Below, piece after piece: positions 37,736 through 47,962 of a stretch of DNA of 64,000 bases. The notes under the pieces are model-generated. The model did no database searches and had not been told where the DNA came from. It worked only from the letters and a program-made list of their open reading frames with translations. Position numbers and translations under genes: made by a program. The stretch spans positions 5,685,988 through 5,749,987 of the forward strand of contig NZ_CP011272.1 in NCBI RefSeq assembly GCF_001610875.1, given 5' to 3'. Positions within the stretch are counted from its first letter, which is position 1. Every line of letters begins with the position of its first letter. The stretch is from Pirellula sp. SH-Sr6A. GTDB lineage: Bacteria > Planctomycetota > Planctomycetia > Pirellulales > Pirellulaceae.

Positions 37736-39367
37736 ATGGATCTCATGAACAACTCGACTGCGAATCGATCGACATCGGAATCTCCCTCTACCACAACAGC
37801 TAGCAATACCAACACGGCTCCGGATCTGCTGAGCGAACGTGTTCTCGTGCTGGACTTTGGCTCGCAATACGCCCAGCTCATCGCCCGGCGTATTCGGGAG
37901 CAAAACGTATACTGCGAAATCGTTCGCCACGACATCAGTGCCGAGACCATCCGGGCACGCAAGCCTGCTGCGATCGTTTTCTCGGGAGGGCCTTCGAGCG
38001 TCTACGAAGCGAATGCTCCGAAATGCGACCCCAATATTTTTCATCTGGGCATTCCCGTTCTCGGAATCTGCTACGGAATGCAGCTCGCCTCCCAAGCCCT
38101 GGGAGGGCGCGTCGAACCTTGCAATCGTAGAGAGTTTGGGCGAGCCCGCCTCCAAGTCAAATCGATGGAGAAACTGTTCGCAGGTTTCCCACATGAAATC
38201 GATGTCTGGATGAGCCACGGCGACCAAGTCCGCGATTTGGCCAACGACTTCGAAACGCTCGCGTCCACGCCGACTTGCCCTCACGCGGCGGTTCGCCATA
38301 AAACCCTGCCCATCTATGGTCTGCAGTTTCACCCCGAGGTATCTCATACTTCGCTCGGTAGCACGCTCATCCATAACTTCTTGTACAACATTGCCCATTG
38401 CGAAGGGCGCTGGCATCTCAGCGACTTTGCCAATCGTTCCATCGAGCACATCCGCGATGTGGTCGGCAGCGACCGAGTCATCTGCGGACTTTCTGGAGGG
38501 GTAGATTCGTCGGTGACCGCAGCCCTGCTGTACAAAGCGATCGGTCCTCAGTTGACGTGCATCCTTATCGACAACGGTTTGCTCCGGAAAGACGAGCAAG
38601 GAGCGGTGATCTCGGAATTCACGAATCACTTCCAAGCCGATTTGCGAGTGGTGAATGCCAGTGACCGGTTCCTGGGTGACTTGGCTGGAATCAAAGATCC
38701 CCAGGAGAAAAGGCGACGCATCGGCCATGCCTTCATCGATTGTTTCAAAGCGGAAGCAGAGAAAATCAACGGTGCAAAGTACCTTGCGCAAGGGACTCTC
38801 TATCCCGATGTTATCGAAAGCGGTGCAGCCCTCGACGGCCCTGCCGCTACGATCAAGCTACACCACAATGTGGGCGGATTGCCTGAACAGTTGGGTTTTG
38901 AACTGATCGAACCCCTTCGCGATCTCTTCAAAGATGAGGTCCGGAAACTGGGTGTCGAATTAGGATTGCCCGAGCATCTAGTATGGAGGCATCCGTTCCC
39001 AGGACCGGGTCTGGCTGTGCGATGTCTAGGAGAAGTCACCAAAGACAAACTGGATATCTTGCGAGAAGCCGATGAAATCGTCGTTTCGGAAATCAAGAAC
39101 GCCAACTTGTATCGTCAAACCTCCCAGGCCTTCGTGGTCTTGCTGGAATCGCAGAGCGTGGGCGTGATGGGTGACGCGCGAACGTACGAACGAGCAGTCG
39201 CGGTTCGCTGTGTGAACACCGACGACTTTATGACGGCCGACTGGAGTCACCTACCCTATGACTTGCTCGCAAAGATCTCGACACGAATCATTAACGAAGT
39301 CCGCGGAGTGAATCGCGTTTGCTACGACATTAGCAGCAAGCCACCTGCGACGATTGAATGGGAATAA
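37736..39367 (+). CDS. guaA: GMP synthase (glutamine-hydrolysing)
   Basis: A 543-residue enzyme that converts XMP to GMP with glutamine and ATP. The class I amidotransferase domain has the nucleophile Cys in GICYGMQ and the His-Glu pair in QFHPEVSH. The ATP pyrophosphatase domain has the P-loop [10 protein letters not shown], and the dimerisation domain has the conserved [12 protein letters not shown] and ends ATIEWE. About 30 residues before the amidotransferase are Ser/Thr/Asn-rich and not conserved, so the true start may be the ATG at 37745 or further in. Nine bases after its stop begins ettA, which suggests an operon with ettA and a GNAT gene. Confidence 0.96.
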   Translation: MDLMNNSTANRSTSESPSTTTASNTNTAPDLLSERVLVLDFGSQYAQLIARRIREQNVYCEIVRHDISAETIRARKPAAIVFSGGPSSVYEANAPKCDPNIFHLGIPVLGICYGMQLASQALGGRVEPCNRREFGRARLQVKSMEKLFAGFPHEIDVWMSHGDQVRDLANDFETLASTPTCPHAAVRHKTLPIYGLQFHPEVSHTSLGSTLIHNFLYNIAHCEGRWHLSDFANRSIEHIRDVVGSDRVICGLSGGVDSSVTAALLYKAIGPQLTCILIDNGLLRKDEQGAVISEFTNHFQADLRVVNASDRFLGDLAGIKDPQEKRRRIGHAFIDCFKAEAEKINGAKYLAQGTLYPDVIESGAALDGPAATIKLHHNVGGLPEQLGFELIEPLRDLFKDEVRKLGVELGLPEHLVWRHPFPGPGLAVRCLGEVTKDKLDILREADEIVVSEIKNANLYRQTSQAFVVLLESQSVGVMGDARTYERAVAVRCVNTDDFMTADWSHLPYDLLAKISTRIINEVRGVNRVCYDISSKPPATIEWE

Positions 39368-39376
39368 GGAAGTTCA

Positions 39377-41050
39377 ATGAACCGTCAGTTTATTTATCAA
39401 ATCGAAAGCCTCACCAAGCGCCACGGACAAAAGGAAGTCCTCAAGGATATCTGGTTGGCGTTTTATCCCGGGGCGAAGATCGGCGTACTAGGATCCAACG
39501 GCTCGGGAAAGAGTACGTTGCTTCGCATCATGGCGGGGGAAGACAAGACCTTTGATGGTGTGGCTCGCCTGAGCAATGGGTTCGTTGCGGGATATCTCCC
39601 CCAAGAACCGCAATTGAATCCCAACAAAGATGTGCAGGGAAATGTCGAGGAAGCGGTCGCCCCTCGCCGAAAGGTCTTGGATCGTTTCAACGAAATCTCT
39701 AATCTTCTCGGTGAGGTCACCGATGACAAGCAGATGGAAAAGCTCTGCGACGAGATGGCCAAACTGCAAGACATTATCGATGCCCAAAACCTTTGGGAAC
39801 TGGATCGGCAAGTGGAGCAGTCCATGGCCGTGATGAATCTACCCCCTGGAGATGCGGACGTGACCAAGCTCTCCGGTGGGGAGCGACGTCGTGTTGCCCT
39901 TTGTAAGTTGTTGATCCAGCAACCCGATTTGCTCCTCCTCGACGAGCCGACAAACCACTTGGACGCCGAAGCAGTCAACTGGCTCGAACAGCATCTGGCG
40001 CACTACCCCGGCACGGTTGTCGCCGTGACGCACGATCGTTACTTCCTCGACAACGTTGCCCAATGGATCTTGGAATTAGACCGAGGATCGGGCTACCCGT
40101 TCGAGGGGAACTACACGTCCTGGCTGGAGCAAAAGCAGAAGCGATTAGCCATCGAGCAAAAATCGGCTGCGGCTCGACAAAAGACGTTGGAGAAAGAGTT
40201 GGAGTGGATCCGCATGTCACCGCGGGCGCGGCAGGCAAAGAACAAAGCTCGGATCAACGCGTACGAGTCCTTGGCTGCTCAACAATTCGAGGAACGACCC
40301 GACGAGTTGGAAATTCAAATTCCGCCAGGAAAGCACTTGGGAGAAGTGGTCGTCAATGCCGAGCATATCACCAAGGCGTACAATGACCGCGTCCTCGTCG
40401 AGGATTTGAGTTTCCGACTCCCCGCTGGGGGAATCGTCGGAGTTATTGGACCAAACGGTGCCGGAAAGACGACGCTCTTCCGCATGATGACAGGGCAAGA
40501 AAAGCCTGATGCGGGCGATCTGCGAATTGGTGACACGGTCGAATTCGGTTATGTCGATCAATCCCGCGACACTCTCAATGACAACAATACCGTTTACCAA
40601 GAGATCTCGGGGGGACTGGATTGGTTGGAAATGGGTGGCAAGAAGTTCAACTCGAGAGCCTACGTTTCGAAGTTTAATTTCAAGGGTACCGACCAAGAGA
40701 AGAAAGTCGGCGTTCTCTCCGGTGGAGAGCGTAACCGTGTGCACCTCGCAAAATTATTGCGTCGCGGGTGCAACGTCTTGTTATTGGACGAACCCACCAA
40801 TGACTTGGACGTCGATACACTACGAGCCCTCGAGGAAGCGATCATGAACTTCGTCGGTTGCGTGGTGGTTATCACGCACGATCGTTGGTTCCTCGACCGA
40901 ATCGCGACGCACATCCTCGCGTTTGAAGGGGATGGCTATGTTCACTGGTGCGAAGGAAACTTCCAAACCTACGAACAGCAACGAAAAGAGCGATTGGGGA
41001 TTCACGACGACGAACCTCGCCGTTTCCGATATAAAAAGCTCGCGACTTAA
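39377..41050 (+). CDS. ettA: Energy-dependent translational throttle A (ABC-F)
   Basis: A 557-residue cytosolic ABC-F ATPase that binds the ribosomal E site and gates the first elongation steps according to the ATP/ADP ratio. It has two ABC modules: Walker A GSNGSGKS and signature LSGGERRRV, then GPNGAGKT and LSGGERNRV. Each has the DEPTNxLD Walker B. The region between the modules ([20 protein letters not shown]) is the P-site-interacting linker, and an arm is inserted in the first module. Length and the final FRYKKLAT match EttA and not Uup or YheS. It starts 9 bases after guaA. Confidence 0.95.
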   Translation: MNRQFIYQIESLTKRHGQKEVLKDIWLAFYPGAKIGVLGSNGSGKSTLLRIMAGEDKTFDGVARLSNGFVAGYLPQEPQLNPNKDVQGNVEEAVAPRRKVLDRFNEISNLLGEVTDDKQMEKLCDEMAKLQDIIDAQNLWELDRQVEQSMAVMNLPPGDADVTKLSGGERRRVALCKLLIQQPDLLLLDEPTNHLDAEAVNWLEQHLAHYPGTVVAVTHDRYFLDNVAQWILELDRGSGYPFEGNYTSWLEQKQKRLAIEQKSAAARQKTLEKELEWIRMSPRARQAKNKARINAYESLAAQQFEERPDELEIQIPPGKHLGEVVVNAEHITKAYNDRVLVEDLSFRLPAGGIVGVIGPNGAGKTTLFRMMTGQEKPDAGDLRIGDTVEFGYVDQSRDTLNDNNTVYQEISGGLDWLEMGGKKFNSRAYVSKFNFKGTDQEKKVGVLSGGERNRVHLAKLLRRGCNVLLLDEPTNDLDVDTLRALEEAIMNFVGCVVVITHDRWFLDRIATHILAFEGDGYVHWCEGNFQTYEQQRKERLGIHDDEPRRFRYKKLAT

Positions 41051-41051
41051 A

Positions 41052-42023
41052 ATGGCGGAGACTCCGCTCCAAAGGGATGCACCGCGTTGGGAATGGCTGG
41101 ACGATGTCGAGCGATGCCTCACCTTCCAGTCCGCTGACTCTCGGGAAGGCTACCTGAGTCAATTGGTCGACCATGCGTCGAGATACGCAGCGCTGGATTC
41201 GATTCGTGTAATGACCAACGCCCGCGGGTGCGTCGCTTATCTCCTGGTTTACCCAGGAAAGCTTGCCATGGTTGGTGGAGTCGCCCCTGCATCGAGTCTG
41301 CGTTCCCAGGAAGAGTTAATCGAGTCGGCGTTCTTGTTGCGGTCCCTCGTAGATTCGGTTCGGGGCGAGGTTGAATTGACGCAAGCGGTGACCTTTCCCG
41401 CAGAGTTCGATGTCGAGTTTGATGCTTGGAGAAGGAGATGCTTTGAGAGCGCTGGATTCCGGCCTATCGCCGTATTGAAGCAGTGCGCGCTGGATTTCTC
41501 GAAGGCTCCTAGCGAACCCGTTACTTCGAACCCATTCCAATCCACGACAGCCATTCCGCTGACGTTTGTGCCGTGGCGGAAAGAACTCGATGCTGAGTTC
41601 GTACGCGTCGTCGATCAAACTTATGACGGGACTTTGGATGTACCGGAACTCAATGGTGTTCGGAGCACCTACGCCACGCTCGAGGGGTACAGTAGAACGG
41701 GGCTGCGGGGGGAATCGTTCCGCGACTGGTGGCTAATCGGTCGGGGTAAGGAATACGTCGGTTGTTTGCTAGTTTGCCGACACTCTCCGAAACTTGCCGA
41801 GTTGCTCTACCTGGGAATCGTCCCCGAGGAACGGGGCAAGGGCTTGTCATACGCCGTAATGACATTTCTATTGGATTGGTGTCGCCTTCATGGAGTTGGC
41901 AGAATCCTGCTGGCGGCGGACACTCGGAACGCGCCGGCGTTGAAACTGTACGAACGATTCGGCTTCGAAGATATCGGAACGGCTGAAGCTTGGTTCGCCT
42001 CTTTGGATCGAGCCGATTGTTGA
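41052..42023 (+). CDS. GNAT-family N-acetyltransferase
   Basis: A 323-residue protein that starts 1 base after the ettA stop, at ATG 41052; a longer frame from 40923 would overlap ettA and was rejected. The C-terminal half is a GNAT domain: AELLYLGIVPEERGKGLSYA gives the acetyl-CoA loop (R/Q-x-x-G-x-G/A form ERGKGLS). DTRNAPALKLYERFGFEDIG is the typical final helix-strand. The N-terminal half (about 150 residues) has a weak GNAT-like look (GRGCVAYLLVYPGKLAMVGG region), so the protein may be a tandem GNAT of the MSHD type. Substrate unknown. Third gene of the guaA-ettA operon. Confidence 0.85.
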   Translation: MAETPLQRDAPRWEWLDDVERCLTFQSADSREGYLSQLVDHASRYAALDSIRVMTNARGCVAYLLVYPGKLAMVGGVAPASSLRSQEELIESAFLLRSLVDSVRGEVELTQAVTFPAEFDVEFDAWRRRCFESAGFRPIAVLKQCALDFSKAPSEPVTSNPFQSTTAIPLTFVPWRKELDAEFVRVVDQTYDGTLDVPELNGVRSTYATLEGYSRTGLRGESFRDWWLIGRGKEYVGCLLVCRHSPKLAELLYLGIVPEERGKGLSYAVMTFLLDWCRLHGVGRILLAADTRNAPALKLYERFGFEDIGTAEAWFASLDRADC

Positions 42024-42127
42024 GTACCGACTTTGCGCCGCGCTTCGGTTGGGTGACGCGCGACCGCCCCTGTTAGAATGCCATTGCCAACCAATGGGAT
42101 AAACGTACGGAACACTCTTTTCCTGGT

Positions 42128-43930
42128 ATGGAGCAAACAGACATGTCTAAGCGTAGCACTGAATCGAATGTCTCGAATACTGGTAGCGAATTCGACACCG
42201 AAACGCTGTTGAGAAATGTTGGACGCTTCCCATCGCAAGTATTGCCAGTTGCGATTTTGCGGGAATTGCAATCGCGTGGCAGTGCGATTCATGATTCCGT
42301 AGTTGCATCGATTCGTGACGCGCTCCAAGAGAACGAAAGTCCCATAGGCGGCTTATCCAACACGGCATTCTTCGCTTTTGCTTTGCTTCCCCCGATCGTC
42401 ATCAAAGAAGACCAACCTCTGATCGAAACATTGATCAGGGCTTCTCTCAAGAGACTGGATGAAGTGATCGGTGATCTCTTCGGGGAAGCGATGTCGCGCC
42501 TGATCGCCAATTTCTTCCATCGCCGAAGCGCATATGAAGTGTTTGTGTGGATCGACCGTCTCATGAGCGAACCTGATCTTGAGGAACTAAACTGTCAACC
42601 GCTTTTGCGGGCGGTGACCATCGCCAATGCAATGGGCTGGTTGGATCGAACCGAAGCCGTCCCTTTCCTGGTGGAGCAACTGAAGAAGCGGGCCGGCAAG
42701 AAAGATGACACTGTGTCTGCGTTTGTGGTATCTGAATTATTCGATATGCCTGAACGACGATCGGAAGAGGTCGATTCAATCGTTCGCTCCAGTTTTGCTC
42801 GGCAACAGATTGATGAGTCGTACATTAACCTAGCGTTCTGGGATAACGAGGACGTGCTATATGGGGTTTTGTCTAAAGAGAGTTCTTGGGAGGATTGCGC
42901 CGAGGAGTTGCAGAATTGGTATTATGACTTTATCAGCTACGACTTCGATCCCGTCAATGCAACGTACCTTCCCAACCCACGCAGCAGTTCGAATTCGAAA
43001 ATAAGCGAATCCGAAGCGCGTACCTTCGTCGAAAAACTCCGAACAGCGTCACGAAGTAGTTACCCCCGAGAAGCCGTCGACACACTGGATCGTGAATTCC
43101 CAGTCGCCTATCAAGCGATTATTGATCTGATAAGCCATGAACTATCTCAAACCCACCTGGACTCTGATTTGGAGTGCGGAAGGAGCGTGTATCTGGGATT
43201 GGTTCTCCTCGTCAGCAATAGCATGCCATTGCCACAAGAGGTACTGCACGCATTCCTGGATTTGCCCGATTCTCGCTTGGAACAAATTGTTGGACAACAG
43301 TTCGGTTTGGTCGTGAAATGCATTGCCCAATCACCGATCCAGGACGTCGGAATCATTGAGCAATGGATTTGGGACCCTGACCGACGCGATGCAAATCGCC
43401 GCGATATGGTGGGCTATTACTCCAACGCTTGTTTTCGCAATACGTTAGATCGCGAAGTCGCCATCGAGGCCTTGGCCAAGGGACTGCGCAAGGCGCTGAC
43501 GCAGACCCCTTCGTTGGTCGCTCCGTTTGCCGAGAACCTCACCCGTCTGTCGCCTACTGAACATGCTTTGCTTCTCGAAGAAGCATTCGAAGAGGTGGAC
43601 GTGGAATGGATGATCGCCAAGGACGACTTGCGACATATGATGACCGACGTCCGAATTGCAAAGGAAATCTTTGAGGATTACTTTCAGATTCGGCAAAGCA
43701 TCCTGGAAATCGTTTCGTTCGGGGGGATGTTTGACATCGCCGCGATTCTTGAAAAACCATCTGATCCGCCAATTTCACATGAGACTGGCCAGAGACCCTC
43801 TGGATTGGAGGCGACTCCACCAAGCTTCTCCGTGACAGGAACGATTCGGAATGAAGAAAGGACGTCACGCAACTCATCGTGTCCGTGCGGAAGTGGGAAG
43901 AAGTTCAAAAAATGTTGCATGAGAAAGTAG
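42128..43930 (+). CDS. Large SEC-C motif protein (DUF1186-like)
   Basis: A 600-residue protein made mostly of helical, HEAT-like repeats (PEREAVDTLD-type helices throughout, for example NTAFFAFALLPPIVIKEDQP). It ends in a SEC-C zinc-binding motif CPCGSGKKFKKCC that is typically used to bind the ribosome or SecB-like partners. The helical body resembles DUF1186. Cytosolic, no signal peptide. The start at 42128 is an ATG; an ATG five codons later is equally possible. It is 104 bases after the GNAT gene and may have its own promoter. Function unknown. Confidence 0.75.
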   Translation: MEQTDMSKRSTESNVSNTGSEFDTETLLRNVGRFPSQVLPVAILRELQSRGSAIHDSVVASIRDALQENESPIGGLSNTAFFAFALLPPIVIKEDQPLIETLIRASLKRLDEVIGDLFGEAMSRLIANFFHRRSAYEVFVWIDRLMSEPDLEELNCQPLLRAVTIANAMGWLDRTEAVPFLVEQLKKRAGKKDDTVSAFVVSELFDMPERRSEEVDSIVRSSFARQQIDESYINLAFWDNEDVLYGVLSKESSWEDCAEELQNWYYDFISYDFDPVNATYLPNPRSSSNSKISESEARTFVEKLRTASRSSYPREAVDTLDREFPVAYQAIIDLISHELSQTHLDSDLECGRSVYLGLVLLVSNSMPLPQEVLHAFLDLPDSRLEQIVGQQFGLVVKCIAQSPIQDVGIIEQWIWDPDRRDANRRDMVGYYSNACFRNTLDREVAIEALAKGLRKALTQTPSLVAPFAENLTRLSPTEHALLLEEAFEEVDVEWMIAKDDLRHMMTDVRIAKEIFEDYFQIRQSILEIVSFGGMFDIAAILEKPSDPPISHETGQRPSGLEATPPSFSVTGTIRNEERTSRNSSCPCGSGKKFKKCCMRK

Positions 43931-44003
43931 TCGTTGCGTCTCGATTCTTGGGTAAGTCTCAAAGGGTTGCTCGCCAAAAGTTAGCTCATGATTTCCGTTA
44001 CCC

Positions 44004-44110
44004 TTCCCTCCGCGTCTCTCCGCGATCTCCGCGTTGAATCCTTCTTGGGCAGATTGGCGACGGCGAATCAACCGCGGAGGGCGCGGAGTACCGCGTAGGT
44101 GATACCGAGT
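44004..44110. repeat. Hairpin repeat element, copy 1
   Basis: Core reads ctccgcgatctccgcgttga, then about 35 bases with cttcttgggcagattggcga, then aatcaaccgcggag. The ends form an imperfect inverted repeat (ctccgcg..gaat / attc..cgcggag). Compared with copy 2 it has an extra 18 bases (gcgcggagtaccgcgtag) before gtgataccgagt. Confidence 0.8.
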
Positions 44111-44373
44111 CGCTGCGGACGAAATCTGCCTTCCGATACGCTCGTCGAAAGATCGCTTTCTGATGCGTTATGTTCCGTTCTTTGCGCCTCGCCGCCTTAA
44201 CGAGAAACAGCCCCCTCCAATCTCTATTGGTCAACATCTTCTCGCGCCCGGAGGTCTGGCCAGCTTGAACTACGATCTTGGAGGCCCTAGCGATGGAAAA
44301 ACCTTGATTGCCGCATCAGTAAACTGCCCTGTAGTTTCTATCTGGCGTGTTCTTGCATGGATCTTCATTTGTC

Positions 44374-44462
44374 TTCCTCTCCGCGTCTCTCCGCGATCTC
44401 CGCGGTGAATCCTTCTTGGGCAGATTGGCGATGGCGAATCAACCGCGGAGGTGATACCGAGT
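44374..44462. repeat. Hairpin repeat element, copy 2
   Basis: Same orientation as copy 1 and nearly identical over about 85 bases (differences: gtt/gtg in the first stem, cgg/tgg in the middle). It lies just before the arsR promoter. The 260 bases between the copies hold no supported gene. Confidence 0.8.
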
Positions 44463-44467
44463 AGTCA

Positions 44468-44508
44468 TTGACAAACGGTTTGAATTGACGTATCGTATAT
44501 CGACGATA
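44468..44508 (+). promoter_or_regulatory. Promoter of the ars operon with overlapping ArsR operator
   Basis: -35 TTGACA at 44468-44473, 17-base spacer, -10-like TATCGT at 44491-44496. The -10 is the left arm of a perfect inverted repeat TATCGT-atatcg-ACGATA (44491-44508), of the kind ArsR/SmtB repressors bind. A bound ArsR would block the -10, giving arsenite-inducible autoregulation (inference). Confidence 0.75.
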
Positions 44509-44539
44509 GGCAATTAAGTGTCCAGAAGCGAGTTGCAGT

Positions 44540-44890
44540 GTGAAAGCAAAATCGAAGGTCCGATCCAAATCAGAATCGCAAACTTGCTGCACCACAGGTG
44601 AGAAGGTGTCGCTGCCCGATGTCGCTTGGGCGGAGGATTTGGCCAAGCTGACATGGGCGCTGGCTCACCCCGCTCGCGTTCGTATCGTTCGATTGTTGTT
44701 AAGCCGTACCTCTTGTGTATGCGGTGAGATTGTCGAAGAGATGCCGTTGGCCCAATCAACGGTTTCCCAGCACTTGAAAATCCTGAAGGAATCAGGCTTG
44801 GTACAAGGCGAAATCGACGGGCCACGGGTCTGCTACTGCATCAACAAAAATGCGATGGCGAAATTGAAAAAACTCATTGCTAGCTTGTAA
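44540..44890 (+). CDS. arsR: ArsR/SmtB-family arsenic-responsive repressor
   Basis: A 116-residue winged-helix repressor. The DNA-binding part has [17 protein letters not shown], then [21 protein letters not shown]. The metalloid site is a Cys-x-Cys in the helix before it (SCVCGEIVE), as in E. coli ArsR, and an extra CC pair occurs near residue 16 (QTCCTTGE). It should bind the inverted repeat just upstream and release it on As(III) or Sb(III). The start is GTG at 44540. First gene of the ars operon. Confidence 0.92.
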   Translation: MKAKSKVRSKSESQTCCTTGEKVSLPDVAWAEDLAKLTWALAHPARVRIVRLLLSRTSCVCGEIVEEMPLAQSTVSQHLKILKESGLVQGEIDGPRVCYCINKNAMAKLKKLIASL

Positions 44891-44942
44891 AAACACGCCA
44901 GCGTTCCGTCCTCATTTCCTAACCACTGGGAAGGCAAAGACC

Positions 44943-45314
44943 ATGAAAACCATTCAAGTTTACGACAAACCGATGTGTTGTTCGACCGGCGTATGCGGTC
45001 CCGATGTCGATCCTGTCTTGCCACAGTTCGCAGCGGATCTTGATTGGCTCAAGAGTCAGGGCCATAAGGTGGAGCGTTACAATTTGGCTCAACAACCGCA
45101 AGCATTTATTGAGAACCAAGCTATCCATCAAGTGTTGAGCACCGAGGGTACAGAATCGCTACCCGTAGTCGTAATCGATGGCGAAATCGTAAGCCGAAAG
45201 GTTTACCCAAATCGAGATGCTCTCTCTGCATTGGTCGGCGGTTTACCTGTCAAGCAGTTGCTCCCAGTAGCGCAGGGAAACGGCGGCTGCTGTGGTACCA
45301 GCGGTTGCTGCTAG
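44943..45314 (+). CDS. arsD: ArsD arsenite metallochaperone
   Basis: A 123-residue protein that carries As(III) to the ArsA ATPase. It has the essential pair Cys12-Cys13 with Cys18 (MCCSTGVCG), the conserved DPVLPQFAADLDWLKSQG, and two C-terminal pairs at the very end (CCGTSGCC). The thioredoxin-like fold continues with SLPVVVIDGEIVS. The ATG at 44943 is chosen; the frame is open 22 codons upstream. The gap to arsA is 45 bases with gggaggag before its start. Confidence 0.95.
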   Translation: MKTIQVYDKPMCCSTGVCGPDVDPVLPQFAADLDWLKSQGHKVERYNLAQQPQAFIENQAIHQVLSTEGTESLPVVVIDGEIVSRKVYPNRDALSALVGGLPVKQLLPVAQGNGGCCGTSGCC

Positions 45315-45359
45315 TCCTCTAGGTTCGGAACAACTGTCCCCCCGGGAGGAGAACGCAAC

Positions 45360-47144
45360 ATGAAGTTTTTAGAACAGCCAACCCGAAATCTTTTCTTCAC
45401 AGGCAAAGGGGGAGTGGGGAAAACATCGGTCGCTTGCTCGGTTGCCGTAAAGCTAGCCGATGCAGGCAAGCGAGTATTGCTGGTGTCGACGGATCCTGCA
45501 TCGAATCTCGACGAAGTTCTGGGTGTCGAACTGGGAAACCATCCGACTCCGATTCCATCCGTCGCAACTCTATTTGCGATGAATTTAGACCCGGAGAAGG
45601 CTGCGGCCGAGTATCGCGAGCGAATGGTTGGCCCTTATCGCGGGTTACTACCGGCGGCTGCCATTAAAAGTATGGAGGAGCAGTTTTCGGGCTCATGTAC
45701 CCTGGAGATTGCTGCCTTCGATGAGTTCTCACGCCTTCTGGGAGATCCAACAGCCACCGCGAAATTCGATCATGTCATCTTCGATACAGCGCCAACTGGT
45801 CACACTTTGCGGCTGCTAACATTGCCATCGGCATGGGACGGCTACATGAAGCAGAACACCACAGGCACCAGTTGTCTCGGTCCCCTGGCCGGTTTGCAGA
45901 ACCAACAGAAACTCTATCAGGAATCGGTAAAATCTCTTAGCGATTCTGCGTTAACGACCCTTGTGCTGGTTGCCCGTGCTGAATCCAGCACCCTCCGCGA
46001 AGCGGCGCGAACCAGCGGAGAATTGGCTTCGCTTGGCGTTCGCAATCAACATCTCGTAGTCAACGGTCTGTTCCAAGCGATCGATTCTAGCGATCCGTAT
46101 GCGGTGGCCCTCCAGCAACGAGGGGAGGCTGCACTGGCTGCTATGCCTACGAGTTTAAAAGGCCTTCCGTTGACGATCGTTCCACTTAGCCCACATGGAG
46201 TTCTGGGGATCGATTCGCTGCGTCATCTCGGAAGAGTGCTTCCTAGCGAGTCGTACGGGCCTCCAATAGAAAGCGTAGATCGAGTCGATGGTTTGCCAAT
46301 GCTCTCTGCGCTCCTCGATGACTTGGTAGCGCCGGGGCACGGCGTCATTCTCGCCATGGGCAAGGGAGGTGTTGGGAAAACAACCGTTGCCGCAGCCATC
46401 GCCGTTGCGATCGCGCAACGTGGATACAACGTGCATCTGTCCACCACAGACCCGGCAGCGCATCTCGCGGCAGCACTCAATGAAGAAAGCTTGCCGAACC
46501 TAACGATCAGTCGCATCGATCCCGAAGCGGAAACCGCCAAATACTCTGCTGAAGTTCTCGGGAAAGCGGGTGCAAACTTAGACGCGCAAGGCAAAGCGTT
46601 ACTGGAAGAAGATCTTCGATCGCCTTGCACCGAAGAGATTGCCGTCTTTCGGGCCTTCGCCGATGCCGTTGCCGCGGGTGCAAAACAATTTGTCGTGCTC
46701 GACACGGCTCCCACGGGACACACCGTTCTACTCCTGGATTCGGCATTGGCTTATCACCGCGAAGTAACGCGACAGGCCAGCGAGATGCCGCAAGCGGTCG
46801 AGAAGTTACTTCCGCGCCTAAGAGATCCAAATTTCACACGTGTGTTGATCGTCACTCTCCCGGAAGCAACGCCTGTCCATGAAGCGGCTTCCCTGCAACG
46901 CGATCTACGACGCGCCGAAATCGAGCCGTTTGCATGGGTAGTAAATCAAGTGCTCAGTCCCCTTCCAATTACGGATCCGCACATGAAACTGCGACAATCG
47001 CATGAGCAGAAGTATTTGCGCGAAGTCCAAGATCTTCACGCCAGTCGCGTGGCGATCATTCCCTGGCAGCTTGCCCCTCCGATCGGACTCCATGCCCTCC
47101 ATCGATTGACTCATGAGGAACTCGCTGCGGGGAAATCTACTTGA
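45360..47144 (+). CDS. arsA: ArsA arsenite-stimulated ATPase
   Basis: A 594-residue soluble ATPase with two homologous halves. Each has a deviant Walker A GKGGVGKT (residues 15-22 and 334-341) and a DTAPTGHT motif (both halves), as in ArsA and Get3. The metalloid-binding cysteines are present: SCTLEIAAFDEF in the first half, CTEEIAVFRAF in the second, and TSCLGPLAG between. It normally energises an ArsB pump at the membrane, but no pump gene is in this window. A ribosome-binding site gggaggag precedes the ATG. Confidence 0.95.
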   Translation: MKFLEQPTRNLFFTGKGGVGKTSVACSVAVKLADAGKRVLLVSTDPASNLDEVLGVELGNHPTPIPSVATLFAMNLDPEKAAAEYRERMVGPYRGLLPAAAIKSMEEQFSGSCTLEIAAFDEFSRLLGDPTATAKFDHVIFDTAPTGHTLRLLTLPSAWDGYMKQNTTGTSCLGPLAGLQNQQKLYQESVKSLSDSALTTLVLVARAESSTLREAARTSGELASLGVRNQHLVVNGLFQAIDSSDPYAVALQQRGEAALAAMPTSLKGLPLTIVPLSPHGVLGIDSLRHLGRVLPSESYGPPIESVDRVDGLPMLSALLDDLVAPGHGVILAMGKGGVGKTTVAAAIAVAIAQRGYNVHLSTTDPAAHLAAALNEESLPNLTISRIDPEAETAKYSAEVLGKAGANLDAQGKALLEEDLRSPCTEEIAVFRAFADAVAAGAKQFVVLDTAPTGHTVLLLDSALAYHREVTRQASEMPQAVEKLLPRLRDPNFTRVLIVTLPEATPVHEAASLQRDLRRAEIEPFAWVVNQVLSPLPITDPHMKLRQSHEQKYLREVQDLHASRVAIIPWQLAPPIGLHALHRLTHEELAAGKST

Positions 47145-47220
47145 GCGAGCATGCTCCTTTTCGATTCACGAAAGCGTCTTTGAGCGATCTTTCCAAGTTC
47201 GATAACCAGGTTTAACTCTG

Positions 47221-47871
47221 ATGACCCAGCATCCTACGGCGACTACGATGACTTCATTTTTCCCAGCCCTGGTTGAGTACATTCAAAATGCGATCGCTCA
47301 GTGGGACTCCATTCCGAGTGACCGTAGATCCGACTTAGCGAAAGTAGCAGGGTACATACGCGAACGGCTTGCGAGATCCGAGCCCGCGAAATTGATTTTC
47401 ATTTGCACTCACAATTCACGGCGCAGTCATCTTTCGCAAGTTTGGGCTCAAGTCGCAGCGGACTATTATGGCCTGGAGGGCGTTGAAACGTTTTCAGGCG
47501 GCACGGAAGCGACTGCATTCAATCCTCGCGCTGTCGCCGCCTTGCAGCGTTGCGGGTTGAAGATCTTGGCCGACGACCCCACAGTAGCCAACCCTCATTA
47601 CCGCCTGTACACCTCCGACTCCTCTAATCCGCAAATTTGCTTCTCGAAGGTCTATAGCGACCCACCGAATCCGCAAAAGGGTTATTGCGCCGTGATGACC
47701 TGTTCGCAGGCGGATGACGCTTGCCCGATGGTGATGGGGTGTGACCTACGCATGCCCATTCGCTACGAAGATCCCAAGGTCGCCGACGATACCGAATTCG
47801 AAGCACTGCGATACGACGAACGTTCGGCCCAAATATGTCGTGAAATGCTCTACATGATGTCCGTCGTTTAG
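47221..47871 (+). CDS. Arsenate reductase-like protein (low-molecular-weight phosphatase family)
   Basis: A 216-residue protein. The signature ICTHNSRRSH (Cys62, Arg68) is the anion-binding P-loop CX5R of LMW-phosphatase arsenate reductases, with His64 and Asn65 as in ArsC. Further cysteines in MTCSQADDACPMVMGC could form the relay disulfide of thioredoxin-coupled ArsC. A 50-residue N-terminal helical extension precedes the P-loop; a start at residue 10 (47248) is possible. It probably reduces arsenate to arsenite for ArsD/ArsA. Family is secure; enzyme function is inferred from the operon. Confidence 0.88.
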   Translation: MTQHPTATTMTSFFPALVEYIQNAIAQWDSIPSDRRSDLAKVAGYIRERLARSEPAKLIFICTHNSRRSHLSQVWAQVAADYYGLEGVETFSGGTEATAFNPRAVAALQRCGLKILADDPTVANPHYRLYTSDSSNPQICFSKVYSDPPNPQKGYCAVMTCSQADDACPMVMGCDLRMPIRYEDPKVADDTEFEALRYDERSAQICREMLYMMSVV

Positions 47872-47962
47872 GGGAAGCATACTGACGTTCACTATGGGAG
47901 CGGAGCATCTAGGAAGTGATTGCGACTCTCCTGGGAAATGGTTACTTCGGAAATCACCGCGC

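Noticed and set aside
37664-38791. 375-codon frame on the minus strand
   Set aside because: Antisense to guaA, which has all its motifs; the frame has none.
40923-41051. Longer N-terminus for the GNAT protein
   Set aside because: It would overlap the ettA coding region by 128 bases; the ATG right after the ettA stop gives a normal protein.
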